Positions 9,655 through 17,790 of a stretch of DNA of 64,000 bases are shown piece by piece. Within the stretch, counting starts at the first letter, position 1. Every line of letters starts with the position of its first letter. Below the pieces are notes generated by a model that was not told where the DNA came from, made no database searches, and was given only the letters and a program-made list of their open reading frames with translations. The position numbers and the translations under genes are program-made. Source of the DNA: Enhygromyxa salina (lineage in GTDB: Bacteria; Myxococcota_A; Polyangia; Nannocystales; Nannocystaceae); NCBI RefSeq assembly GCF_002994635.1, contig NZ_PVNL01000100.1:1-64000 (forward strand), in the 5' to 3' direction.

Positions 9655-10368
9655 TCAGCTGACGCGTTCGAGGAAGAAGCCCGAGACGCTCGCGCGCACG
9701 TTGTGCCCGGCCGCCGGGCTGACCGGCGCGATCATGTGGGGGGCACCAGCGAGCAGCACCAGGCGGTTGGGCTTGGGCATCACGAAGCTGCCGCAGCCCA
9801 TGTCGAGCAGGCGCTCGGAGTAGGGCTCGGTCTCGAACCGATAGGCCATGATCGGGAGCTCGGGCTCGGCGTCTGCCTCGGGGTCGGGATCTCCGAGCTC
9901 GCCGAGTTCGCCGATCAGGAGCTCCCCACCCCAGTGCGCGTTCCAGTGCGGGTGCGCGTAATAGATGAACGCGCCCGCATAGAGCTCGTGATCGTCGACG
10001 TGCCACGACAGCCCGGTCCCGTGGGGGTACACGTAGGGGCGGGCGCTGAGTCGGTCCCAGGTGTCGGCGACCAGACCCTCGTACAGCTCGGGCCGGGTCA
10101 GCAGCGCGTGGATGACCCGATCGATCGGGGTCTGGCTCGGGTAGCGCTGCGGTCGCCCCGGATCGTGGCGCGGCTCGGCGCTGCGGTCGTCGGTACACAG
10201 CTCGTGGCCGCCGAGCGGCACGCCATCGTCGAGCTTCCACGCGCCGCGGCTGCGAGTGACCGGGAGCAGCTCGAGGAACTGAAAGTGGCTCCAGACCTCG
10301 GTCCACGCGTCCTCCTCGAGGAAATCATCGATGACGCGAAAGCTGGGGTGGTCGATCGTGGCCGACAT
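9655..10368 (-). CDS. 2-oxoglutarate/Fe(II)-dependent oxygenase (prolyl hydroxylase-like)
   Basis: 237 residues from the ATG at 10368. It has the double-stranded beta-helix signature of the 2OG-Fe(II) oxygenase superfamily: HxD in SWHVDDHELY (His123, Asp125), a distal His211 in GAPHMIAPV and Arg225 in HNVRASVSGFF, which should bind the 2-oxoglutarate carboxylate. The family hydroxylates proteins or small molecules using O2 and 2-oxoglutarate; the substrate here is unknown. An acidic insertion (about 156-180) precedes the distal strand. An in-frame upstream start at 10539 would add 57 low-complexity residues and was rejected. A long AT-richer gap lies upstream. Confidence 0.85.
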   Translation of the reverse strand: MSATIDHPSFRVIDDFLEEDAWTEVWSHFQFLELLPVTRSRGAWKLDDGVPLGGHELCTDDRSAEPRHDPGRPQRYPSQTPIDRVIHALLTRPELYEGLVADTWDRLSARPYVYPHGTGLSWHVDDHELYAGAFIYYAHPHWNAHWGGELLIGELGELGDPDPEADAEPELPIMAYRFETEPYSERLLDMGCGSFVMPKPNRLVLLAGAPHMIAPVSPAAGHNVRASVSGFFLERVS

Positions 10369-10744
10369 TGGCCGGGACGATTCCAGCTGGCCAGGCCCAC
10401 CGCAAGCCGGCCCACCGTCGCGCGTTGGGCTGGCGCCCCCAGCGGCTGGGTCGCGATACCGAGCGAACCCAGGGTGGCGAGCACCGCGACAGTGAGTAAA
10501 TGCTGCGCCCAAATGCCCGCGCGAGCAGACGTCTGCCAAATCACATCAACGAACGGGGCAATTCGCCACTAGTGATCTTTGGGTCAATCACAGCAAAGCT
10601 TTCACCTACACAATCCCTCATTTGCCCCGTAGACCTTGCGCTGACCGTGCCAAACCGGCCCACTCTGGGACAGTGAGTATTCTCAGGTGCCAATTTCCGA
10701 TCATACAGCCTGATGCGACAACGAACTCATAGGAGCCAGCACTG
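10369..10744. promoter_or_regulatory. Divergent intergenic region with an inverted repeat
   Basis: Gap between the 2OG oxygenase (minus) and the small hypothetical gene (plus). The right half (about 10545-10745) is clearly less GC-rich than the surrounding genes, as expected for promoters. It holds an inverted repeat: ACGGGGCAA at 10553-10561 and TTGCCCCGT at 10622-10630, 60 nt apart, a possible operator or long stem. A ribosome-binding AGGAG lies at about 10732-10736 before the ATG at 10745. No gene was seen inside. Confidence 0.5.
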
Positions 10745-11137
10745 ATGAGGTCGATGCCCGAGTTAATGTTAGTCCAAGAGACCGTCGAGCGCGCTAGCGC
10801 TCACCTCCAATCGGTGCTGACGCTCGTGCAGCTCAGCTTTGACGAGGGGGCCGCGGTCGCGAGGCTCACCGCCAGGTACGAGCGCCGGGTCATTGATCCA
10901 GAGGCCAGCGCGTACTTCGAGGAAGCCAAGCGGCTGCTGCTGCGACCCGAGCCCAACCTGGCGCTCGCGCTGATGGCCCTGTGGATCGCAGCCAGCCGCG
11001 AGCCCGACTGCTACGGGTTGACCCACGCCGGGGTCCTCTCGCTGCTGTTGGACGCCGCGCAGGACACCGCCGCGGCCGAGCTCGCGGCCGCCGAGCCCGA
11101 GCAGCGCCTCAGCGTGGACCTTCAAAAGCGCAGCTGA
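10745..11137 (+). CDS. Small hypothetical protein
   Basis: 130 residues, no recognised family. It is mostly helical in character, with an Ala/Leu-rich C-terminal half (residues about 75-120), no signal peptide and no cysteine pairs. An AGGAG ribosome-binding site sits about 9 nt before the ATG, and the AT-richer upstream region supports a genuine promoter. Its last 16 nt overlap the end of the convergent membrane-protein gene. Expression is plausible; function unknown. Confidence 0.6.
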   Translation: MRSMPELMLVQETVERASAHLQSVLTLVQLSFDEGAAVARLTARYERRVIDPEASAYFEEAKRLLLRPEPNLALALMALWIAASREPDCYGLTHAGVLSLLLDAAQDTAAAELAAAEPEQRLSVDLQKRS

Positions 11138-11649
11138 ACACACGCGCCGCCGCCCGTGAGCCGAACGGAGCCCGCCGGCCCGCGCGAGGCGTCGAGCCAT
11201 GGGCTCAGCTGCAAGCGCTGGACGAGCGGCTCGCCTCGCTCCCAGCGTTGATGCTGGGAGCGACGCGACGCACCGATCGCGAGGTAGACGATCCCGGTGC
11301 CCGTCAGCAGCCCGCCCTCACCCAGGCCGGCCCAGCCGAACGCGCGCAGGGACGAGCAGCCTTGCTCAGGGTCGGAGCACATCGAGGGTTGGTCGGCCAT
11401 CCAGATGTTCAGCACCCCGGCCCCCGTCCGCAGCAGCCCGAGCGAGAACAGCACCGCGCCGATCGTCAGCTCGTCTTCACCGTCGTGCGGCTCGCCCTGC
11501 CGCTCGCGCTGCTCACCGAGGGTCCAGTAGCCACCGGGCGGCGGCTCGTCCCCGGGCGGCGCCGCGGCGATCGTCGTCCCCGCCCACAGCACGGTCGCGA
11601 AGAGCGAGAACATTGCGCCCAGGATGGCCGCGTTCACCAACTGAGGCAA
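11122..11649 (-). CDS. Hypothetical membrane protein
   Basis: 175 residues, not recognised. The N-terminal hydrophobic segment (about 5-29) may be a signal anchor. A polar Pro/Glu-rich stretch (about 31-60) follows, then two further hydrophobic segments (about 62-84 and 104-128) around a loop with two cysteines (CSDPEQGC). The tail is basic. It is convergent with, and overlaps by 16 nt, the small hypothetical gene, and is divergent from clpB, sharing a 128-nt upstream region. Function unknown. Confidence 0.6.
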   Translation of the reverse strand: MPQLVNAAILGAMFSLFATVLWAGTTIAAAPPGDEPPPGGYWTLGEQRERQGEPHDGEDELTIGAVLFSLGLLRTGAGVLNIWMADQPSMCSDPEQGCSSLRAFGWAGLGEGGLLTGTGIVYLAIGASRRSQHQRWERGEPLVQRLQLSPWLDASRGPAGSVRLTGGGACVQLRF

Positions 11650-11777
11650 GCTCGCGCGTCAGGTCACGCTGGGGTTGCGTCGGCAGATCAGATGCCCACG
11701 TTCGCGGCGCACCAGGGGCCCCGGTCCAGCGAGCCCCCAACCCCGCGTCCGGACGGGCGCAGAGAGAGCTATCGACA

Positions 11778-14471
11778 ATGGCGGCATTCAATCCCGAGAA
11801 GGCGACGGTCAAGACCCGTCACGCGATCGCCCACGCCCAGGCCATGGCCCGCGATCTCCACCACGCACAGGTCGACAGCCTGCACCTGTTGATCGCCGCG
11901 ATCTCGCAAGACGGCGGCCTCGTCCGTCCGCTGCTCGAGCGCGCGGGCGTGCACGGAGCGGCGATCGAGCGGGCCGTCTCGACGGAGTTCGGCAAGCGCT
12001 CGCAGGTCAGCGGCGCGGATCTCAGCGTCTCGCGCGAGCTGCACGCCACCCTCGATCTCGCCGCCGACGAGGCCGAGGCACTCAAGGACAAGTTCATCAG
12101 CAGCGAGCACCTGGTCCTAGCGATGCTCTCGGACAGGGCCGACAAGGCGCAGATCAAGGCCACGCGGATCCTGCGAGAGCTCGGCGCCTCGCGCGAGCTG
12201 GTGCTCTCGGCCCTGCAAGAGATGCGCGGGAGCCAGAGCGTCACCACCGAAGATCCCGAGGGCACCTACGAGGCCCTCGCCAAGTACACCCGTGATCTCT
12301 CCGGGTTGGCCCGGGCCCAGAAGCTCGATCCGGTGATCGGTCGCGACGCGGAGATCCGCCGCGCGATCCAGGTGTTGTCGCGGCGGACCAAGAACAACCC
12401 CGTGCTGATCGGCGATCCCGGAGTCGGCAAGACCGCGATCGCCGAGGGCATCGCGCTGCGGATCGCGGCCGGCGACGTGCCCGAGTCGCTCAAAGATCGC
12501 CGGCTTGTCCAGCTCGACCTCGCGTCGTTGGTCGCGGGCGCCAAGTACCGCGGCGAATTCGAGGAGCGGCTCAAGGCCGTGCTCACCGAGATCGAGCAGG
12601 CCAATGGACAGATCTTGCTGTTCATCGACGAGCTCCACACCTTAGTTGGCGCCGGCGGCAGCGAGGGCACCCAGGACGCGGCCAACATGCTCAAGCCTGC
12701 GCTGGCTCGCGGCGAGCTGCGCTGCATTGGCGCGACCACGCTCGACGAGTACCGCAAGTTCATCGAGAAGGACAAAGCGCTCGAGCGCCGGTTTCAGCCC
12801 GTGATGATCGACGAGCCCTCGGTCGAGGACACCGTCTCGATCCTCCGGGGTCTGCGAGATCGATTTGAAGCTCACCACGGCATTCAGATCGAGGACGCCG
12901 CGCTGATCGCCGCCGCCAATCTCAGCCATCGCTACATCCAAAATCGGTTCTTGCCAGACAAGGCGATCGATCTGATCGACGAGGCCTCGGCCCGGCTCAA
13001 GATGGAGGTCGAGAGCGTGCCGCTGCCGATCGACGAGCTCGAGCGTCGGATCACGCGGCTCGAGATGGAGCGTCAAGCGCTCGAGCGCGAGGCCAAGGGC
13101 GGCGGCCTGCGCGACAAGCTGGGCGCGATGCTGGGCGGCCAGAGCGACGAGGACAAGCAGAGGCAAGAGCGCCAGACCGAGCGGCTGCGCGCCGTCGAGT
13201 CGGACCTCGCTGGCCTGCGTGAAGAGGCGGCCGCCCTGCGCGGGCGCTGGCAGACCGAGCGCGACCGGCTCGGCGCGATCAAGCAGCTGAGCGAGCAGAT
13301 CGAGCGGGTCAAGGCCGACGCCGCGCGAGCGCAGCAGTCTGGTGATCTCGAGCGCGCCTCACAACTGACCTACGGGACCCTGCGCGAGCTCGAGGCCCAG
13401 CGCGTCGCCGCCCGCGACGAGCTCCACGAGGCCCAGGCCGACGGCTCGTTCCTGCGCGAGGTCGTGACCGACGAAGACATCGCCGAGATCGTCAGCAAGT
13501 GGACGGGCATCCCGGTCGCCAAGATGCTGCAGGGCGAGCAAGCCAAGCTGCTGGCGATGGAGGACAACCTGCACAAGCGCGTGATCGGCCAGGGCCAGGC
13601 GATCGCCGCCGTGGCGTCCGCCGTCCGTCAGGCGCGAGCTGGGCTCGGCGATCCCGACCGCCCGATCGGATCGTTTTTGTTCTTGGGTCCGACCGGCGTC
13701 GGCAAGACCGAGCTCGCCAAGGCCTGCGCCGAATTCCTGTTCGATGACGAGCGCAACGTGGTCCGCATCGACATGAGCGAGTACATGGAGAAGTTCTCGG
13801 TCTCACGCCTGATCGGCGCCCCGCCCGGCTACGTCGGCTACGACGAGGGCGGCCAGCTGACCGAGGCCGTGCGCCGCAAGCCCTACAGCGTGATCCTGCT
13901 CGACGAGATCGAGAAGGCCCACCCCGAGGTCTTCAACCTGCTGCTGCAGGTGCTCGACGACGGTCGTCTGACCGACAGCCAGGGCCGGACCATCGACTTT
14001 CGCAACACGCTGATCTTGATGACCTCGAACATTGGATCCGAGCTGCTCGCGGCCGAGCTCCCCGAGGACGAACTCGAGCGCGCGCGGGCCAAGCTGCTGC
14101 GTCAGCGGTTTCGGCCCGAGTTTCTCAACCGCCTCGATGATGTGATCCAGTTTCACCCGCTCGGGCGCGAGCACATGCTGGGGATCCTCGAGATCCAGCT
14201 GCGCCGCGTGGCCAAGCGCTTGCGCGGGCGCGAGCTCGAGCTCGAGGTCAGCGAGGAGGCCAAGCTTTGGCTCGCGGATCGTGGGTATGAGCCCGAGTTC
14301 GGCGCCCGACCGCTCAAGCGCTTGTTGCAGCGGCGGATCCTCGAGCCGCTGTCGCGGGGGATCCTGGCGGGGGACTTTAGTCCAGGGGACATTGTCGTGG
14401 TCACGCTGGATCCGGGCGCGGACGGTCTGGCCCTCGAGGCCAAGCCCGCGGCGCTGCGCGAGGCTGGGTAG
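11778..14471 (+). CDS. clpB: ATP-dependent disaggregase chaperone ClpB
   Basis: 897 residues from the ATG at 11778, slightly longer than the usual ~860. ClpB is a hexameric AAA+ machine that threads aggregated proteins together with DnaK. Domains in order: N-terminal Clp repeats (about 1-150); first ATPase with Walker A GDPGVGKT at 212-219 and Walker [10 protein letters not shown]; a long coiled-coil middle domain with heptads rich in Glu/Arg/Leu (about 410-540), diagnostic of ClpB over ClpA/C; second ATPase with GPTGVGKT near 637-644 and [13 protein letters not shown]; and the C-terminal small domain. A purine-rich AGAGAGAG (11761-11768) precedes the start. An open frame reaching back to 11199 is not clpB-like. 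Probably stress-induced, but no heat-shock promoter was identified. Confidence 0.97.
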   Translation: MAAFNPEKATVKTRHAIAHAQAMARDLHHAQVDSLHLLIAAISQDGGLVRPLLERAGVHGAAIERAVSTEFGKRSQVSGADLSVSRELHATLDLAADEAEALKDKFISSEHLVLAMLSDRADKAQIKATRILRELGASRELVLSALQEMRGSQSVTTEDPEGTYEALAKYTRDLSGLARAQKLDPVIGRDAEIRRAIQVLSRRTKNNPVLIGDPGVGKTAIAEGIALRIAAGDVPESLKDRRLVQLDLASLVAGAKYRGEFEERLKAVLTEIEQANGQILLFIDELHTLVGAGGSEGTQDAANMLKPALARGELRCIGATTLDEYRKFIEKDKALERRFQPVMIDEPSVEDTVSILRGLRDRFEAHHGIQIEDAALIAAANLSHRYIQNRFLPDKAIDLIDEASARLKMEVESVPLPIDELERRITRLEMERQALEREAKGGGLRDKLGAMLGGQSDEDKQRQERQTERLRAVESDLAGLREEAAALRGRWQTERDRLGAIKQLSEQIERVKADAARAQQSGDLERASQLTYGTLRELEAQRVAARDELHEAQADGSFLREVVTDEDIAEIVSKWTGIPVAKMLQGEQAKLLAMEDNLHKRVIGQGQAIAAVASAVRQARAGLGDPDRPIGSFLFLGPTGVGKTELAKACAEFLFDDERNVVRIDMSEYMEKFSVSRLIGAPPGYVGYDEGGQLTEAVRRKPYSVILLDEIEKAHPEVFNLLLQVLDDGRLTDSQGRTIDFRNTLILMTSNIGSELLAAELPEDELERARAKLLRQRFRPEFLNRLDDVIQFHPLGREHMLGILEIQLRRVAKRLRGRELELEVSEEAKLWLADRGYEPEFGARPLKRLLQRRILEPLSRGILAGDFSPGDIVVVTLDPGADGLALEAKPAALREAG

Positions 14472-14557
14472 GGGCGCGACCTGAGCCAACTTCGCCTGGG
14501 AGTGTCAGTCGCGGTGGCCGGCGAGCGCCGGGCCAGTTCGATCGCCGCCCCATCCTG

Positions 14558-16120
14558 TCAATCACTGCTCGAGATCTCGACGACCGCGCAGCCCGGCACC
14601 GCCCGCTCGAGCCGCTCGATGCTGCGGGCGGGCAGCTGCTGCCACTCGACGAGCACCTCGCGCAGGCGCGTGAGCCGGCGCAGGTGGACGAGGCCGCGGC
14701 CAGTGACGCGGGCGCCCATGAGATCTAGCCACTCGAGTCGCTCGAGCTGAGCGACGTGGACGAGCTGACGATCGACGACCCGGGTATACGAAAGGTCGAG
14801 CCTGCGCAGCGAGGCCAGCCCGGTCAGGTACACGAGGCCCGAGCCATCGATCCGCGTGTCGTGCAGACCGAGCGACTCGAGCTCCCGAAGGTTGGCGAGG
14901 TGATCGAGCCCGCCCTCGCCAGTCAGATCATTCGAGCTGACGTCGAGCTCGCGCAGCTCAGTCAGCCTCGCTAGCCAAGCCATGCCCGCGTTGGTCAGGT
15001 CGTTCGCGCCGATGTCGAGTCGACGCAGCGAGCTCAGCTGCGCGAGCCGAGCCGCGCCCGCGTCGCTCAGTCCGGTGTAGTGGACATGCAGGCTGACCAA
15101 GCCGGCGAGCGCTGCGAGGTGGCGCGCCCCCGCGTCCCCGAGCGGCACACCGTCGAGATCGAGCTCGCGCAGCTGTGTCAGGCCTACGAGTTCGGCGCCC
15201 CCCGCTGGGCCGAGCTGCGTCCCACGTAGGTCGAGGACCTCGAGCACAGGCAGACGCCCGACCGTGGCCATGCCCGCGTCCGTCACGGCCGTGTGACCGA
15301 GGTCGAGCTCGCGTAGGCGCCCGAGCTGGGCGAGCGCAGCGACGCCATCATCGCCAACAGGGGTTCCCCTCAGACCCAGCGTTCGCAGTTGGGAAAGCTT
15401 GCCGACCGCGACCATCCCCGCGTCGGCGACGGTCGTGTCCTCGAGCTCGAGCACCTCGAGCTGCGGCGTGTGCTCGAGCTCAATCAAGCCCGCGTTCGTC
15501 ACCGCTGTCCCACGCAGGTCGAGGCGCCGCAGCTCACCCAGATCGACGAGCTTCGTCATGCCCGCATCCGTCACCGCCGTGTGCCGGAGCCCAAGCTCGG
15601 TCAGCGGCGCGAGCCCGATGATGGTCGCCATTCCGGCGTCGGTGATATTCGTGCTCGCGAGATCGAGGACCTCGAGCTCTTCGAGCCGCAGGAGCGACAG
15701 CAGGCCGCGATCGGTGATCTGGCCGCGGGTCAGCCGAAGCTCGCGCAGATGGGAGAGCGCGGAGATCCGCTCGAGAGTTTGGTCGGCGAGCGAGTAGCGA
15801 TGCTCGCAGATCAGAACCTCGAGCCGCTCGAGTTGCTCGACACCTTCGAGGTCGTCAGCCTCGACGAGGTCGGGGCACCTCAACTCGGTCGCGTCGCGCC
15901 GCACGTTGACCCCGCAAAGATGGATCTCATCAGGCCCCGGCTCGGGCACACAGCGCTCGACCCCGTGCATCCCAATCACAAGCAGCCGCTCGCAACCCCT
16001 GGCCTCGAGCCCGGCGCTCGTCGGCTCGAGCGAGGCACGATCTCGCGTGCAGCCACCCACGGCCAGGACGAGCGCGAGTGTTTCCACCCCGATCCAGCGA
16101 GCGAACGGCACGACGAGCAA
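14558..16120 (-). CDS. Leucine-rich-repeat lipoprotein
   Basis: 520 residues. The N-terminus has a hydrophobic signal ending in LAVGGC, a plausible lipobox, so an outer-membrane or periplasmic lipoprotein is predicted. From about residue 95 onward there is a continuous array of ~24-residue leucine-rich repeats with the recurring TDAGM / LEVLDL pattern, like the Cys-containing/F-box type of LRR. The array fills almost the whole mature protein, giving a curved binding surface; no catalytic domain is attached. LRR proteins usually bind proteins, but the partner is unknown. The gene converges on clpB (86 nt between the stops) and is divergent from the next lipoprotein gene. Confidence 0.85.
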   Translation of the reverse strand: MLVVPFARWIGVETLALVLAVGGCTRDRASLEPTSAGLEARGCERLLVIGMHGVERCVPEPGPDEIHLCGVNVRRDATELRCPDLVEADDLEGVEQLERLEVLICEHRYSLADQTLERISALSHLRELRLTRGQITDRGLLSLLRLEELEVLDLASTNITDAGMATIIGLAPLTELGLRHTAVTDAGMTKLVDLGELRRLDLRGTAVTNAGLIELEHTPQLEVLELEDTTVADAGMVAVGKLSQLRTLGLRGTPVGDDGVAALAQLGRLRELDLGHTAVTDAGMATVGRLPVLEVLDLRGTQLGPAGGAELVGLTQLRELDLDGVPLGDAGARHLAALAGLVSLHVHYTGLSDAGAARLAQLSSLRRLDIGANDLTNAGMAWLARLTELRELDVSSNDLTGEGGLDHLANLRELESLGLHDTRIDGSGLVYLTGLASLRRLDLSYTRVVDRQLVHVAQLERLEWLDLMGARVTGRGLVHLRRLTRLREVLVEWQQLPARSIERLERAVPGCAVVEISSSD

Positions 16121-16217
16121 CCGGATCGGAGACGCAGGCTTTCAGTGTCACGGTGCACAGCGCCCGGGTGTTGCGAACGGCGTGAAAGCTGCGCGTGACT
16201 CGTGCGATGCTGCGACG

Positions 16218-17045
16218 GTGCGAACACATGGGACAGGTCTGTTCATCGCGGCCCTCATCGCGGTCGTCGGCGTAGACACGCTGGGCTGCGAGCGCGGTCG
16301 CTCGACGGACCGACCCGAGGCGGACGACCCCGCCGAGCTCGCGTCCGCGCTCGCCGAGGTGACCGCGACCGGTCGCGAGATCCATCGCCGCGACATGTTC
16401 GCGTGGTGGGCCAGCGACGCGGCCGTGCCCCAGCTGACGGCCGCGGACGCGGAGGTCCTGCGCGGCTGGGTGCTCGACGCCGATGATCCGAGCCTGGTCC
16501 ACTTCGTCGCCGAGCTCGACGGTGGGCCGCACAGCCTGCTGCGCGTGCGCTGTAGCGAGGCCAGCGCCTGCACGGTCGAGCGGCCCGCCGAGCCGCCGCC
16601 GCTGTCCGAGCGCAACGCCGCGCAGCAGCGCGCGGTCGCGACCGCCAGCCAGCACCCGAGCTTCGAGCCGACCTCCGAGCGCTACAACCACGTCGTGGTC
16701 CCGACCGCCGACTCGCGTTGGGCGGTCTATATGATCGCAGCGACCGTCGATCCCAACCTCGCGATGCTCGGTCGTCACTATCAGTTCCTGGTCTCGGCCG
16801 ACGGCGCGCAGGTCGTCGACTGGCGGGCGTTCAGCAAGACCGCGCTGGCGCTCGAGCTGCGCCCGGCAGGCATGCCCGAGGGCGCGAGCCTCGAGGCCCT
16901 CGTCGTCACGCACCTGCTCGACCCGATCCCGACCGAGCTGCACGTTTGGGTTGCCCTCAACTATCGGATCAAGCTCGCCGTCATGACCGGATCGAGCGCT
17001 CATTGGATGATCGACGTCGACGGCAGCGTCACGCGAGCCGAGTGA
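16218..17045 (+). CDS. Hypothetical lipoprotein/exported protein
   Basis: 275 residues if started at the GTG at 16218, which places a hydrophobic segment (FIAALIAVVGVDTLGC) at the N-terminus ending in a Cys, consistent with a lipoprotein signal. The mature part is mixed alpha/beta with no recognised domain; a stretch rich in Trp and aromatic residues (RWAVYMIAATVDPN) sits in the middle. An upstream in-frame start at 15906 lies inside the opposite-strand LRR gene and was rejected. Function unknown. Confidence 0.6.
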   Translation: MRTHGTGLFIAALIAVVGVDTLGCERGRSTDRPEADDPAELASALAEVTATGREIHRRDMFAWWASDAAVPQLTAADAEVLRGWVLDADDPSLVHFVAELDGGPHSLLRVRCSEASACTVERPAEPPPLSERNAAQQRAVATASQHPSFEPTSERYNHVVVPTADSRWAVYMIAATVDPNLAMLGRHYQFLVSADGAQVVDWRAFSKTALALELRPAGMPEGASLEALVVTHLLDPIPTELHVWVALNYRIKLAVMTGSSAHWMIDVDGSVTRAE

Positions 17046-17151
17046 CTCGTCGATGGACCCAACGGGATCGGTGGCGCGCGAACTCGCGCCGACGACTGAT
17101 AAATGATGCTCGGGTGATGATCGAAACGCTGGCCGCTGGCACTAGGTCGAG

Positions 17152-17673
17152 ATGAGGCGCATTTCACTGCTCACGTTGGGACCGTTTGCGGCTGCTTGCG
17201 TCGTGGAACCGGTCGACGAGGCCGGTGGAGACTCGGAGACCGGGTTGGAGGGCGGAGACGGGGACGGGGACGGCGACGGCGACGGCGATGGGGATGGCGA
17301 CGGCGACGGCGACGGTGATGGCGACGGCGACGGCGACAGCGATTGGAGTGGCGACGGCGACGACGACGGCGGCGGCCCATGTGGTGATGGCGATGGTGAT
17401 CCGCCCGGAACATGCGGCTGCGTGGGTCCCGCCCAGCCATGCTGGCAAGGCTGCATGGACTGGGATCCACAGCGGACTTGCGACGACGTCTGTGCAGGAC
17501 TCGGCGAGACCTGTGTCGCAGGTGGTTGCGGGGGCGCTACGGCCCTGGGTGGGGATCCCTGGTGCCCGATGACCGGTGAGTGGGGGATGTTCCTCGACCT
17601 CGGCTGCGACGAGCCGATCCCGGCGTCGCCCAATCCGGACGACCCGGCCATGTACGCGTGCTGCTGGACCTGA
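17152..17673 (+). CDS. Small Cys-rich lipoprotein with (Gly-Asp)14 linker
   Basis: 173 residues. A short signal ends at FAAAC (Cys16), a likely lipidation site. It is followed by an acidic linker with 14 uninterrupted Gly-Asp pairs (residues 35-62) and a compact C-terminal domain with about a dozen cysteines (CGCVGPAQPCWQGCMD and so on), suggesting a disulfide-stabilised surface domain. No family recognised. The linker type recurs in other lipoproteins of this window, indicating a shared spacer that lifts the domain off the membrane. Confidence 0.7.
   Translation: MRRISLLTLGPFAAACVVEPVDEAGGDSETGLEGGDGDGDGDGDGDGDGDGDGDGDGDGDGDSDWSGDGDDDGGGPCGDGDGDPPGTCGCVGPAQPCWQGCMDWDPQRTCDDVCAGLGETCVAGGCGGATALGGDPWCPMTGEWGMFLDLGCDEPIPASPNPDDPAMYACCWT
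17254..17337 (+). repeat. Hexanucleotide repeat encoding (Gly-Asp)14
   Basis: Fourteen imperfect copies of the hexamer GGNGAY, mostly GGCGAC, in frame within the lipoprotein gene. Third-base variation (GGC/GGG/GGT/GGA, GAC/GAT) shows that the peptide, not only the DNA, is maintained. Repeat-number variation between strains is likely. Confidence 0.9.
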
Positions 17674-17790
17674 CTGATGCTCGTCCCGTGTTTGTCGGGG
17701 GCTGATGCGCAGTCTTGCTCGCTTGGCTCGATTGAAATTCATTCACAATTCAAACTGATCGACGCCCTTCGGCTGAGCTAGAGTGCGCCG

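Noticed and set aside
14514-14540. GC-rich hairpin between clpB and the LRR gene considered as a terminator
   Set aside because: The stem has a bulge and no T-tract on either side, so it could not be supported.
17254-17337. Short tandem repeats considered as a CRISPR-like array
   Set aside because: Units are six bases without spacers and are in frame with a lipoprotein; no cas genes nearby.
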